Shown here piece after piece: positions 32,966 to 41,519 of a stretch of 44,753 nucleotides of DNA. Below the pieces are notes generated by a model. The model was given only the letters and a program-made list of their open reading frames with translations. It did no database searches and was not told the origin of the DNA. Every line of letters begins with the position of its first letter. Position 1 is the first letter of the stretch. This DNA is from JBELMB01 sp042088665. GTDB lineage: Bacteria > Pseudomonadota > Alphaproteobacteria > Rhodobacterales > Rhodobacteraceae. The position numbers were made by a program, and so were the translations under genes. Location of the stretch: positions 1 through 44,753 of the forward strand of contig JBELMB010000024.1 in NCBI GenBank assembly GCA_042088665.1. The letters run 5' to 3'.

Positions 32966-33169
32966 ATGAAACTCTATCGCTTTCTCTCAGGGGACGACAC
33001 CTCTGCCTTCTGCCACAAGGTGACCGCCGCGCTCAATGCCGGCTGGGCACTGCATGGTGACCCGACCTATGCCTTCGATGCGGCCAATGGCGTCATGCGC
33101 TGCGGGCAGGCCGTGGTGAAGGAGGTGGAAGGCACATATTCCCCTGACCTCAAACTGGGAGAGATGTGA
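32966..33169 (+). CDS. DUF1737 small protein
   Basis: A 67-aa protein of the DUF1737 family: MKLYRFLSGDDTSAFCHKVTAALNAGWALHGDPTYAFD, with the conserved pattern of an N-terminal strand, a helix with ALNAGW and a GxPxxAFD turn. No function is known. Its TGA shares bases with the ATG of mch (TGATG at 33167–33171), so the two are translationally coupled. GGAAAACGCC stands before its own start. Conserved placement beside mch suggests an accessory role in that pathway, as inference. Confidence 0.85.
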   Translation: MKLYRFLSGDDTSAFCHKVTAALNAGWALHGDPTYAFDAANGVMRCGQAVVKEVEGTYSPDLKLGEM

Positions 33170-34200
33170 TGGCGCAAAAGACGAATCCGGGGCGCTTTTT
33201 CGAAGATTACCAACTGGGTATGGTGATCGACCATGCAGTGCCGCGCACGGTCTCCGGGGGTGAGCGTGCACTCTATCACGCGCTCTACCCGATGCGGCAC
33301 GCGCTCTATTCGTCGGATGAGTTTGCCCGCTCCTGCGGTCTGCCGGGCGGGCCGCTCGACGATCTCGCCGCCTTCCATATGGTGTTTGGCAAGACGGTCC
33401 CGGACGTCTCGCTGAACGCCGTGGCGAACCTTGGCTATGCCGAGGGCCGCTGGATCACACCGGTCTGGCCCGGCGACACCCTGCGCGCGCAGTCCGAGGT
33501 GATCGGGCTGAAGCAGAACTCGAACGGACGGACGGGGGTGGTCTACGTGCGCTCCCGCGGGTTCAACCAGCATGACGACGTGGTCATGGAATACGTCCGT
33601 TGGGTGATGCTGCGCAAAGGCGATCTCGAGGCGCCCGCACCGCAGACCACGATCCCCGACCTCACCAAGGTGCTCGCGCCAGAGGATCTGGTGATCCCGA
33701 AAGGCCTCGACTTCACCGGTTATGATTTCACGCTCGCAGGAGAGCCGCACCGCCTCGGCGACTACGAGATCGGCGAAACCATCGACCACGTGGATGGCGT
33801 CACGCTCGAAGAGGCAGAGCACATGATGGCCACGCGCCTCTGGCAGAACACTTCAAAGGTGCATTTCGACGTCACCGCGCGCCCCGACCAGCGGCTGATC
33901 TACGGTGGTCATGTGATCTCCATGGCCCGGGCACTGTCCTTCAACGGGCTGGCCAATGCGCAGATGATCGTCGGTCTGAACGGCGGTGCCCATGCGAACC
34001 CATGCCTCGCGGGCAATACGGTCAAGGCCTGGTCCGAAGTGCTCGACAAGGCAGAGACCAGCGCCCCGGGCGTCGGGGCCATCCGTCTGAGACTGGTGGC
34101 CACAAAGGGCGGAAATCCCTTTGAATTGAAAGGACCGGACGGCAAATACCTGCCCGACGTGCTTCTGGACCTCGACTATTGGGCCCTCATGCCGGTCTGA
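33169..34200 (+). CDS. mch: Mesaconyl-CoA hydratase (beta-methylmalyl-CoA dehydratase)
   Basis: A 343-aa double hot-dog (MaoC-like) hydratase that converts mesaconyl-CoA to beta-methylmalyl-CoA in the ethylmalonyl-CoA pathway. The N-terminus NPGRFFEDYQLGMVIDHAVPRTV and the central YDFTLAGEPHRLGDYEIGETIDHVDG repeat the start of each hot-dog half. Further features are RLWQNTSKVHFD and YGGHVISMARALSFNGLANAQ. Length matches the characterised Rhodobacter enzyme. The ATG at 33169 is preferred to the GTG one codon earlier because it overlaps the DUF1737 stop with a GGGAGAG RBS. With mcl2 close by it points to acetyl-CoA assimilation without isocitrate lyase. Confidence 0.95.
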   Translation: MAQKTNPGRFFEDYQLGMVIDHAVPRTVSGGERALYHALYPMRHALYSSDEFARSCGLPGGPLDDLAAFHMVFGKTVPDVSLNAVANLGYAEGRWITPVWPGDTLRAQSEVIGLKQNSNGRTGVVYVRSRGFNQHDDVVMEYVRWVMLRKGDLEAPAPQTTIPDLTKVLAPEDLVIPKGLDFTGYDFTLAGEPHRLGDYEIGETIDHVDGVTLEEAEHMMATRLWQNTSKVHFDVTARPDQRLIYGGHVISMARALSFNGLANAQMIVGLNGGAHANPCLAGNTVKAWSEVLDKAETSAPGVGAIRLRLVATKGGNPFELKGPDGKYLPDVLLDLDYWALMPV

Positions 34201-34215
34201 CCCAAAGCGCGCCTG

Positions 34216-34263
34216 GCTTCTTTGTTTCACAAATACTCCGGGGGTTTGGGGGCTGGCCCCCAA
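34216..34263 (-). repeat. Dispersed intergenic repeat, copy 6, with GC hairpin
   Basis: On the minus strand the core (34216–34244) reads CCCCCGGAGTATTTG then TGAAACAAAGAAGC. On its GAGTATTT side lies the hairpin TTGGGGGC TG GCCCCCAA (34246–34263). The element fills the gap between the convergent mch and dehydratase genes and may end both. Confidence 0.75.
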
Positions 34264-34280
34264 TCGTGATCAGGCGCGCG

Positions 34281-35285
34281 TCACGCAGCACCAGCCCGCA
34301 ACAGTTGCAACGCGCGCTCAAACACAGGTCCATCCACGTTTCCCCCTGAAATCGTGCAAATCACGGCCTCGCCCGAAAGCGCCTCCCCATGGAACAGGGC
34401 TGCGGCGAGCGCCGCAGCACCGCCGGGCTCAGCCACCACTTTCAGGTGCTGAAAGGCCAGCGCCATGGCGCGCAGCATCTCCGTGTCGCTTACCACCAGA
34501 CCCGGGCCGCAGAGCCGCTTCAGGATCGGAAAGGTCAGCTTGCCCGGTTCCGGTGTCAGGATGGCGTCCGCCAACCCACCCGACGCCAAGGCGTTGCTCT
34601 GGGGGGTGCCCGCTTCGAGTGAGCGCGCCACATCGTCGAACCCTTCCGGTTCCACGGGCCGCGCGCGCATCGCAGGCGCATCGGCCTCCAGCGCCAGCGC
34701 GATGCCAGAGGTCAGCCCGCCCCCGCCGCAGCAGACCAGCACATCCGCCGCTTCGACACCTTCCGCCTGCGCCTGTGCCGCGATCTCGAGCCCGCAGGTG
34801 CCCTGTCCGGCAATCACCAGCGGCTCGTCATAGGGCCGGATCAGCGTCAGGCCGCGCGCCTGCGCGATCCGCGCGCCGATGGCTTCGCGGCTTTCCCCGA
34901 CTGTGCCATCCGCGCGCGTCGCGCGATCATACAGCACGACCTCCCCGCCAAGCGCCCGCGTGCCCGCGATCTTTGTCTCGGGCGCGTCCCGCGGCATCAC
35001 GATCACGGCCGGCACGTCAAAAAGACGCGCCGCAAGCGCCACGCCCTGCGCGTGGTTGCCCGAAGAGAAGGCAATCACACCGCGGGCCCGCACGTCTGGC
35101 GCAAGGGCCGACAGCGCCGAATAGGCGCCGCGGAACTTGAAGCTGCCGGTGCGCTGCAGGCACTCGGGCTTCACCAGAACGCGACGGCCAGCGATGGCGT
35201 CCAGCGCCGGGGAGGACAGCAGTGGCGTGCGCCGCACCTGACCTTCCAGCCGCCGTGCCGCGGCTCTGATCTGCTCGATGTCCAT
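34281..35285 (-). CDS. Threonine/serine dehydratase (PLP fold type II)
   Basis: A 334-aa enzyme. The Schiff-base lysine is Lys50 in TGSFKFRGA; the carboxylate-binding loop is SSGNHAQGVA, and the PLP-phosphate loop is CCGGGGLTSG. The protein has no C-terminal ACT-like regulatory domain, so it is a short catabolic-type threonine dehydratase or serine racemase/dehydratase rather than the long biosynthetic IlvA. The expected reaction is deamination of threonine to 2-oxobutyrate or serine to pyruvate. It is convergent with mch and divergent from the DUF1643 gene. Confidence 0.93.
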   Translation of the reverse strand: MDIEQIRAAARRLEGQVRRTPLLSSPALDAIAGRRVLVKPECLQRTGSFKFRGAYSALSALAPDVRARGVIAFSSGNHAQGVALAARLFDVPAVIVMPRDAPETKIAGTRALGGEVVLYDRATRADGTVGESREAIGARIAQARGLTLIRPYDEPLVIAGQGTCGLEIAAQAQAEGVEAADVLVCCGGGGLTSGIALALEADAPAMRARPVEPEGFDDVARSLEAGTPQSNALASGGLADAILTPEPGKLTFPILKRLCGPGLVVSDTEMLRAMALAFQHLKVVAEPGGAAALAAALFHGEALSGEAVICTISGGNVDGPVFERALQLLRAGAA

Positions 35286-35399
35286 GCGCCGGGCTCCTCT
35301 GCAGGCTTGGGGTCGGACAGACGCTGCGCCACGGTGGCGGCCCTGTCAACGCGGCGTCGGCCCCTTGCACCTTCGCGTGGCAAAAGGCAGCTTGCGCCC

Positions 35400-35921
35400 A
35401 TGATCACACGCACCGCAGAACAGGACGGTATCCGCAGCTGGGCCCATTATTCCCCGTGCGAAACCTACCGTTATGGCCTGCGCAGGATCTGGGGTGATGG
35501 GGCAGAGGTGCTCTATGTGATGCTCAATCCCTCCACCGCCACGGAACTGGCCAATGACCCGACGATCGAGCGCTGCCAACGCCGCGCGCGCATGTTGGGC
35601 TATGGCGGGATGCGCATCGCGAACATCTTTGCCTTTCGCGCCACCGACCCTGCGGATCTCAAGCGTGCCAAAGAACCAGAAGGCCCCGAAAACGCGGCAC
35701 TTCTTGCAGATTGGGGCAGGGGGGCCGCGATGGTGCTGGCCGCCTGGGGGGTGCATGGGGCCTGGCGCGATCAGGGGCCTCGGGTCGCGGCGTCTCTCAC
35801 CGGGGACGTGAGACACCTTGGCCTGACAAAGGCCGGCCATCCCCGTCACCCGCTTTACGTCTCATATGCTCGCGTGCCGCAACCCTGGCCCAAGGAGGCC
35901 CGATATGCCGACCACAGATGA
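35400..35921 (+). CDS. DUF1643 family protein
   Basis: A 173-aa protein from the ATG at 35400. The MLNPSTATELANDPTIERC segment near residue 41 is the hallmark of DUF1643, followed by MRIANIFAFRATDP, a VLAAWGVHG strand and GHPRHPLYV near the C-terminus. The fold is thought to be related to uracil-DNA-glycosylase-like or nucleotide-binding families, but no activity is proven. No signal peptide or membrane segment is present. Its 3' end overlaps the DUF5665 start by 17 bp, in a different frame. Confidence 0.9.
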   Translation: MITRTAEQDGIRSWAHYSPCETYRYGLRRIWGDGAEVLYVMLNPSTATELANDPTIERCQRRARMLGYGGMRIANIFAFRATDPADLKRAKEPEGPENAALLADWGRGAAMVLAAWGVHGAWRDQGPRVAASLTGDVRHLGLTKAGHPRHPLYVSYARVPQPWPKEARYADHR

Positions 35922-36189
35922 CGAGGCCCGTGCGCTGCGCCGTGACCTCACCCGCCTCACCGAAGAAGTGGCCCTGCTCAACAGTCACCGCTTCGTGCAG
36001 ATTCACAATTCACTCTGGCGGCTGCTGGGCTTTCAGTTCCTGCGCGGCTTGGCGCTGGGTCTTGGGACGGCGCTGGGGGCCACGGCACTTGTATCGGCGC
36101 TGGTGCTTCTGCTCAGCCAGTTCGAGTTCATCCCGATCCTTGGCGATTGGGCCCGCGCCCTGATCTCTGAAATCCAGCGCATCCCCTGA
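35905..36189 (+). CDS. DUF5665 small membrane protein
   Basis: A 94-aa protein from the ATG at 35905, chosen because AAGGAGG lies at 35892–35898. A charged N-terminal helix (DEARALRRDLTRLTEEVALLNSH) and the conserved RFVQIHNSLWRLLGFQFLRGLALGLGTALGATAL region lead into one or two hydrophobic segments ending at about residue 72. The tail FEFIPILGDWARALISEIQRI is also typical of DUF5665. The role is unknown. It is co-transcribed with the DUF1643 gene and overlaps its end. Confidence 0.88.
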   Translation: MPTTDDEARALRRDLTRLTEEVALLNSHRFVQIHNSLWRLLGFQFLRGLALGLGTALGATALVSALVLLLSQFEFIPILGDWARALISEIQRIP

Positions 36190-36431
36190 CGACGGGTGCC
36201 CAAGCCTGTCGGATCGGGTCCCGTCTGCATGGGGCGACCCTGCCGGGGACTTGTCTGTCCCAATCTCAAGTTCCCCCGGCCTTGGTCCCGTGCAAGATGT
36301 CCTTCGGGAGAGGTGATGCTCTCCGAAAGAACAGCCCCGTAGTCGGACTTCCTTAACCGCTTTACCGGAAACGCGTTGATTGGACTCGGGGGATCTGGGA
36401 TCTTCCGCAGCATCAAGTAAGGTCGGATCAC

Positions 36432-37679
36432 ATGTTCTTTCTCGCAGGACTGCTGGGTATGATGGCGCTGGGATCGGTAGCGATCGCCAGCAGCGGCGCG
36501 TTCTTTGACGATTCCCCGGATGAGTCAGAGGAGGACAGCGGCGACGCGTTTGCCCCGTCCGAGGAAGAGGGCACAAGCCCGCCACCCGATCCCACAGCCT
36601 TCGATGGCGCCGGGTTCGACGGTGCCGGGTTCAACGGTGCCGAGATCCCCGATCCCGCCGAAACACCCGATGTGGCAGGGACGCCAGATGTGGCAGTGAC
36701 GCCCCCTTTGGGCGGGCCGCTAGATCTGGACGCGGACCCGGCGCAGGGGCTGGGCGATACCACGGACGACGAAGGTGACGGTGTAGCAGAGGATGACGAC
36801 CTTGCCGCCGGAACCGAGGCCGCGCCCGGTTCTCTCTTTGCGCAGTTGGGCCTGATCAACATGCTCGACGATGCCGCAGAAGAGGCGCGGGCCGATGCCA
36901 TCATCGACGGGTCCGATGAGGCAGACCTGCTGTCCGGCGGTGATGACAACGACCTGATGCGCGGCTACGACGGCCCGGATGAAATGCTTGGCGGCGACGG
37001 CAATGACACGCTGTCCGGCGGTGATGGCAGCGACACGCTCCATGGTGGCGACGGCGATGACATGCTGCGCGCCGATGCCGGTGGCGACGCGCTTTATGGC
37101 GACGACGGGGATGATACGCTGCTGGGCGGATCCGGCGCGGATACTCTGCAAGGTGGCGATGGTCTCGATGTGCTCGACGGTGGCGAAGGTGCGGATGCGC
37201 TGCATGGACGCGACGGTGCGGACAGCCTGTCAGGCGGTTTGGGCAGCGACACGCTCTTTGGTGCGGACGGCGATGACCTCATCAACGGTGTGGTTCAGGA
37301 CGAGACCGGGCGCGACGCCGACTGGCAGGATTTCCTGAACGGCGGTGACGGGGATGACACCATCGCGGTGGGCTCCGGTGACTACGTGGTCGGTGGCGAC
37401 GGGGCCGATGTCCTTGTGCTGGGCGACTGGATCATGGACGAGGCCTCTGAACTGGTCGATTACGACGCGCAGGAGGACCAGATCGTGATCGTCTACGACG
37501 ACACCGGGTCCGAAGAAGAACCGGAGGTGCTCATGCGTCTCTCCGAAAGCGATCCCGACGTGACGGAGATCGTGCTCGACGGTGTGGTGCTCAGCACCCT
37601 GCCCACGGCCGATGCACCGCCGCTCGAATCCATCGTTCTGGTGGGGGAGAGCTTTGCCTCCGCCATGGCCGCCGGCTAG
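36432..37679 (+). CDS. Acidic RTX-repeat calcium-binding protein
   Basis: A 415-aa, very acidic protein. It starts with a hydrophobic segment (MFFLAGLLGMMALGSVAIASS) that could be a membrane anchor. A low-complexity Asp/Glu/Pro region follows, including a five-residue repeat (FDGAG FDGAG FNGAE). From about residue 165 to 290 there are roughly a dozen nonapeptide repeats of the GGxGxDxLx type (GGDGNDTLS, GGDGSDTLH, GGDGDDMLR) that form a calcium-binding beta-roll. The C-terminal 100 residues are a beta-rich cap without repeats. RTX proteins usually leave the cell through type I secretion; no transporter is nearby and the N-terminal hydrophobic start is unusual for that route. Confidence 0.88.
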   Translation: MFFLAGLLGMMALGSVAIASSGAFFDDSPDESEEDSGDAFAPSEEEGTSPPPDPTAFDGAGFDGAGFNGAEIPDPAETPDVAGTPDVAVTPPLGGPLDLDADPAQGLGDTTDDEGDGVAEDDDLAAGTEAAPGSLFAQLGLINMLDDAAEEARADAIIDGSDEADLLSGGDDNDLMRGYDGPDEMLGGDGNDTLSGGDGSDTLHGGDGDDMLRADAGGDALYGDDGDDTLLGGSGADTLQGGDGLDVLDGGEGADALHGRDGADSLSGGLGSDTLFGADGDDLINGVVQDETGRDADWQDFLNGGDGDDTIAVGSGDYVVGGDGADVLVLGDWIMDEASELVDYDAQEDQIVIVYDDTGSEEEPEVLMRLSESDPDVTEIVLDGVVLSTLPTADAPPLESIVLVGESFASAMAAG

Positions 37680-37856
37680 ACCGCGCAGCCTGCTTTCGCC
37701 GGTTTTCTTTCTTTGCCGGATCCCTTGGCGAGGTGGATCCATGCGGGGGATCTCGCATCCAGACATGAGATGCGGCAAACGCCGAGGGTCTCCTGCGACG
37801 AGAAATTTGGCTCTGCGCTGAATGGCTTGATGCCCGAAGGCAACCGGGCGCGAAAT

Positions 37857-38489
37857 CTATGGCAACTCGGGCCGAAAGATGCTCGCAATGACCGTGCGGT
37901 ACAATCGGATTTGGTTGGGCAGAACAGAGTGATCTGCGACGACCCTGGAAAAGATGATTGAGCCGTCGATCAAGGCAGGCAGCATGTCAGCCAATTCCTC
38001 CAGATCCACATCAAATCCGGGAGAATAACGTGCCGCCACCCCTTGCAGTTGAGAAAGCGACGTATGACGCCATAGCATCAATATCTCTGCGGCCACTTGC
38101 CTGACGCAATCGTTCAAAAGTCGGTCCTGGTAACAACAGGCTGTCGTCATGCATCCCGGATGGCCGCCCGGTATGCTGCTCATCTCGTCCGCGAGCAGGT
38201 CCAGAAATGCGAGAAATCTGTCCAACGGGTCGTCGCCGACCCGTTCTGCTTGGGTCAGCAGGTCCGCGAACCAGGCCGCGTCAAGGTCGAGGTTCCGTTT
38301 GAGTATGGCCTCGACGAGTTAGGTCTTGTCCTGAAAATGGTAGAAAAAGCCATTCTTGGAAACGCCCACTTCGACGATCAACTCCTCAATTGTCGTCGCT
38401 GATACGCCTTTTTGAAGGATGGCCCGTTCCGCCGCGTCAAGAATTTGATCTCTTTTCGAAGAAGGTGCGGACCTGGATTGGTATTTCAT
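37857..38489 (-). pseudogene. TetR-family regulator broken by one in-frame stop
   Basis: From the ATG at 38487–38489 the minus strand encodes an N-terminal helix-turn-helix region typical of TetR: RDQILDAAERAILQKGVSATTIEELIVEVGVSKNGFFYHFQDKT. Codon 57 (38319–38321) is then TAA. After it the same frame continues without a break for 153 codons to a TAG at 37857: LVEAILKRNLDLDAAWFADLL and a full ligand-binding domain. The stop stands where family members usually have Glu, Ala or similar (DKTxLV). A single base change, for example GAA to TAA, would explain it. Restart at a later codon would give a protein without DNA-binding domain. A sequencing error is the alternative. Confidence 0.85.
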
Positions 38490-38656
38490 AGCTCAAGCCC
38501 CCAGCCATGCGCAGGTGTGCTGGTACTATGCGTTTCGGGAGGCGCGTGGTCCACTGCACCATTGGTGAACTAGACGGCGGCGGTCTCTTTCTGGCCCTTT
38601 GCGGGACGAAGGGGGCTCGATGTGGGCCTCTGTCCGATGAAACTCAGGAGAAATCC

Positions 38657-39292
38657 ATGCCGGGCCAAGAAGCCAGAAAAAACTTGTCGTCGGCGTTCGG
38701 GGCGCACGGGAACGAGGCTCTTGAAACGCAATACGAAACATGGGCCGGGACTTACGATCAGGACAATGCGGCGATGGGATTTCGGCTCCCGGGTCTCGCA
38801 ACGGGTTTTTTCGCCCGATGGGTCCCTGTCGGCGGGCGGGTGCTTGATGCGGGATGCGGTACAGGTCTGGCAGCAGAAAACCTGCACATTCTGGGGTACC
38901 GGGATCTTGTCGGGATCGACCTGTCAAAAGCGATGCTCGAGGAGGCGCGCAAAACGGGCGTTTTTTCAGACCTGCACAGAATGGTTATGGGCCAGCCTCT
39001 GGATTTTGAATCGGACCATTTTTCCGGTGCCATCGCGACGGGGGTGTTCACCGAAGGGCATGCCCCGCATTCCAGCTTTGAGGAATTGATCCGGGTAGTG
39101 AAATGCGGTGGGCACATCGTTTTCAACGTTCGGGATGACATCTATGAACATCATGGCTTCCGCGAGGAAATGGACCGGCTCGAAGCTGAGGGGTTCTGGA
39201 CGCTGTCCGAGAAAAGCGACCCCTTTCGACCTTTCACTATCGGCGAGTCTCAAGTGATTGCTCGGATGTTTGCCTACCAAGTCACCATGTGA
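38657..39292 (+). CDS. Class I SAM-dependent methyltransferase, divergent from TetR
   Basis: A 211-aa methyltransferase from the ATG at 38657, with CAGGAG at 38645–38650. Motif I is RVLDAGCGTGLAAENL near residue 65, followed by LVGIDLSKAMLEEAR (motif II acidic residue) and GAIATGVFTEGHAP. The N-terminal LETQYETWAGTYDQDN resembles the Williams-Beuren region 27-like group of small-molecule methyltransferases. The substrate is unknown. It lies back to back with the broken TetR gene (167 bp between starts), the usual layout of a repressor and its target, so it may now be expressed without control. Confidence 0.88.
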   Translation: MPGQEARKNLSSAFGAHGNEALETQYETWAGTYDQDNAAMGFRLPGLATGFFARWVPVGGRVLDAGCGTGLAAENLHILGYRDLVGIDLSKAMLEEARKTGVFSDLHRMVMGQPLDFESDHFSGAIATGVFTEGHAPHSSFEELIRVVKCGGHIVFNVRDDIYEHHGFREEMDRLEAEGFWTLSEKSDPFRPFTIGESQVIARMFAYQVTM

Positions 39293-39716
39293 CGCAACCT
39301 GCGGCGCAGTCAGTTTTTTGGGGTCGCCGTTCTCGATGGCAAAACGGGCGCAGCGCCGGTCTTCGGCGAGACGACCAACCCGGGACGAGATGTTTTCCAC
39401 GATGCGGAGTCCGCTCAAGATAGGGCGAATTTCACTGTAAAACAGCCGGAAAGACGGCCCAACGCCGGTCTGGCCCACGCAGATACCGCCTGAGCCTGTG
39501 TTGGATCCAAGGGGGCAGAATCCTGCGCCCGGATCTCAGCCCGGGTGGGACCCTTTGACTTTCCGGCTGGCCGACCACTTCGGGCTTTCAAAACACCGCG
39601 AAATCTCGTATGCGCTCCCATCTGCGTGACAGACGAGTCGCGCGGAGCCTCCATGGGCCTTGCTGGACGACATCCCGGCTTGCGCCATAACGATCAACCC
39701 TGAAAAGGAGACCCCG
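39293..39716. other. Gap before rpsO without a supported gene
   Basis: The 424 bp include the rpsO promoter region and leader. A minus-strand frame around 39310–39478 looks mildly protein-like, but it continues antisense through the methyltransferase and has no RBS or family match. A TTGACT hexamer at about 39555 could be a −35 for rpsO, but no good −10 was found. Confidence 0.5.
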
Positions 39717-39986
39717 ATGTCGATCACGCCCGAAGAAAAGACCCGACTGATCAAGGAATTTGGCGCCAAGGCTGGCGACACCGGCTCTGCCGAAGTGCAG
39801 GTGGCCATCCTGACCTCGCGCATCGCGACCCTGACGGATCACTTCAAGACCCACAAGAAAGACAACCACTCCCGCCGCGGCCTGCTGAAGCTCGTCGCGC
39901 AGCGCCGGAAGCTGTTGGACTACCTCAAGGAGCGCGAAGAGCCGCGCTACAAGGACCTGATCAAGCGCCTCGGCATCCGCCGCTAA
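39717..39986 (+). CDS. rpsO: 30S ribosomal protein S15
   Basis: An 89-aa protein that binds 16S rRNA early in small-subunit assembly. The sequence MSITPEEKTRLIKEFGAKAGDTGSAEVQVAILT, then HKKDNHSRRGLLKLVAQRRKLLDYL, is the standard S15 pattern with the conserved DTGSxExQ and HxxDxxSRRGL motifs. The ATG at 39717 follows AAGGAG at 39704–39709. A strong terminator ends the gene. Usually truB precedes and pnp follows rpsO; here pnp lies 3.6 kb further on, behind other genes, and truB is not in the window. Confidence 0.98.
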   Translation: MSITPEEKTRLIKEFGAKAGDTGSAEVQVAILTSRIATLTDHFKTHKKDNHSRRGLLKLVAQRRKLLDYLKEREEPRYKDLIKRLGIRR

Positions 39987-40030
39987 GCGCTGGTGCCCAC
40001 AAGGCCCCAGACAGAGTTCTGTTGAGACTG

Positions 40031-40065
40031 AAAACGCCTGTTCCCAAGAGGAGCGGGCGTTTTTT
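40031..40065 (+). terminator. Intrinsic terminator of rpsO
   Basis: AAAACGCCTGTTCC (from 40031) pairs with GGAGCGGGCGTTTT through 14 positions with two G·U pairs and a CAAGA loop. The stem runs into a T-run ending at 40065. It lies 45 bp after the rpsO stop. Confidence 0.9.
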
Positions 40066-40203
40066 CATGATGCACTCGCAATTGCACATGCCTTTTGTCG
40101 GGTCTGGCCCCAAAGGCCCCGAACATTTCGCGACCGGGCCGACCCAACGAAGGAAACGCCCCTCATGGGGCCCCGCAACCACGGACCCGAGAGGCACCGC
40201 CGC

Positions 40204-41466
40204 TTACATCAGTTCCGGCTCACGTCCGAGGCGTTTGGCCACCTGGGCCACCGTCAGGCCCTGCACGATGATCGAGAAGACCACGATCACATAGGTCACC
40301 GTCAGGATAAGCGGCTTCCACTCGCTGTCGGGCAGCGACAGGGCAAGGGCGACAGAGATACCGCCCTTCAACCCGCCCCATGTCATGATCGGAATGACGC
40401 CCCGCGGGTAGGTGATGGTCTTTTTCAGGATCAGGATCGGAACGGCCACCGCGGCCAGCCGCCCGACGAGCGCCAGCGCGATCGACAGCACACCGGTTGT
40501 CAGCATGTCGACCTCCAGCTGCACGGCAAAGATCTCGACCCCGATGAGCATGAAGAGCACCGCGTTCAGGATCTCGTCCACCAGCACCCAGAACTTGTCC
40601 ACGTATTCGCGGGTCTCTTCGGACATGCCATGCTTGGCGCCGATGTCACCGATCAAGAGCCCGGCGCAGACCGCCGCGATGGGGGCAGAGACATGCAGGT
40701 AGATCGCCAGCTCATAACCGCCAAACGCGAGGCCCAGCGTCAGCAGCACCTCGAGCGCATAATCGTCGATATGGCGCATCACGCGGAAGGTCAGCCATCC
40801 CAGCGCAAGACCCAGAACAGCGCCGCCAAAGGCCTCCTGCACAAACAGGATCAGCGCACCAAGCGCCGGGCCCACCTGCTCTTCGCCATGGCCATGGCTG
40901 GCGGCGGGAAAGGCAAGGCCGACCAGAACCAGAAAGACCACATAGCCCACGCCATCGTTGAACAGGCTCTCGCCCGCGATCTTGGTCTCCATCTGCTTGC
41001 TCAGGTTGGCTTCCTTGAGGACGCCCATCACCGCCACCGGATCGGTGGGAGAGACCAGCGCGCCAAAGACCAGCGCGATCAAGAGCGGCGCACCGGTCAT
41101 GGCAAAGAAGCCCAGCCCGATCACCAGCGTCGAGATCGCAACACCCATGGTCGCCATCAGGAGCACGGTCTGCCAGACGGCTTTCAGGTCCGACAGTTTG
41201 ACGTGCAAGGCACCGGCAAACAGCAAGAGCCCCAGCATCCCCTCCAGCAGCGCGTCAGAAAACTCGATCTCTGCGACACCGGCGCGCAGGGCATCGGCCA
41301 ACCCGAGGAAGGGCAAGATGTAGTCGATACCAAGCGCAGCAAGGGAGGCCAGCAGCGCCACCACCAGAATGCCGATGGCAGAGGGCAGTTTGAGCACGAA
41401 GTAGTTCACTGCGCCGAACACGCCCGCGAGCACGATCAGCAGAGAAGTGATTTGAAGAAAGGTCAT
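40204..41466 (-). CDS. CPA1-family Na+(K+)/H+ antiporter
   Basis: A 420-aa inner-membrane protein with about 11–12 hydrophobic segments. The motif SPTDPVAVMGVLKE and the ion-binding GESLFNDGVGYVVF region, with its conserved Asn-Asp, are the signature of NhaP/NHE-type monovalent cation:proton antiporters. A His-rich stretch (ASHGHGEE) lies in a loop after it. There is no large cytoplasmic C-terminal domain (no TrkA_C), so the protein is a minimal transporter. Sodium or pH homeostasis fits a marine host. It converges on rpsO and is followed on the same strand, upstream, by the DM13 gene (53 bp). Confidence 0.94.
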   Translation of the reverse strand: MTFLQITSLLIVLAGVFGAVNYFVLKLPSAIGILVVALLASLAALGIDYILPFLGLADALRAGVAEIEFSDALLEGMLGLLLFAGALHVKLSDLKAVWQTVLLMATMGVAISTLVIGLGFFAMTGAPLLIALVFGALVSPTDPVAVMGVLKEANLSKQMETKIAGESLFNDGVGYVVFLVLVGLAFPAASHGHGEEQVGPALGALILFVQEAFGGAVLGLALGWLTFRVMRHIDDYALEVLLTLGLAFGGYELAIYLHVSAPIAAVCAGLLIGDIGAKHGMSEETREYVDKFWVLVDEILNAVLFMLIGVEIFAVQLEVDMLTTGVLSIALALVGRLAAVAVPILILKKTITYPRGVIPIMTWGGLKGGISVALALSLPDSEWKPLILTVTYVIVVFSIIVQGLTVAQVAKRLGREPELM

Positions 41467-41519
41467 GGGTCACAAGATCCTTGAAAAATCAACGCCTGCC
41501 TTGCGCGGGCGCGCTTGGG

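Noticed and set aside
39310..39478. Mildly protein-like minus-strand stretch between methyltransferase and rpsO
   Set aside because: The frame only continues as an antisense shadow of the methyltransferase and I could not match it to a family.
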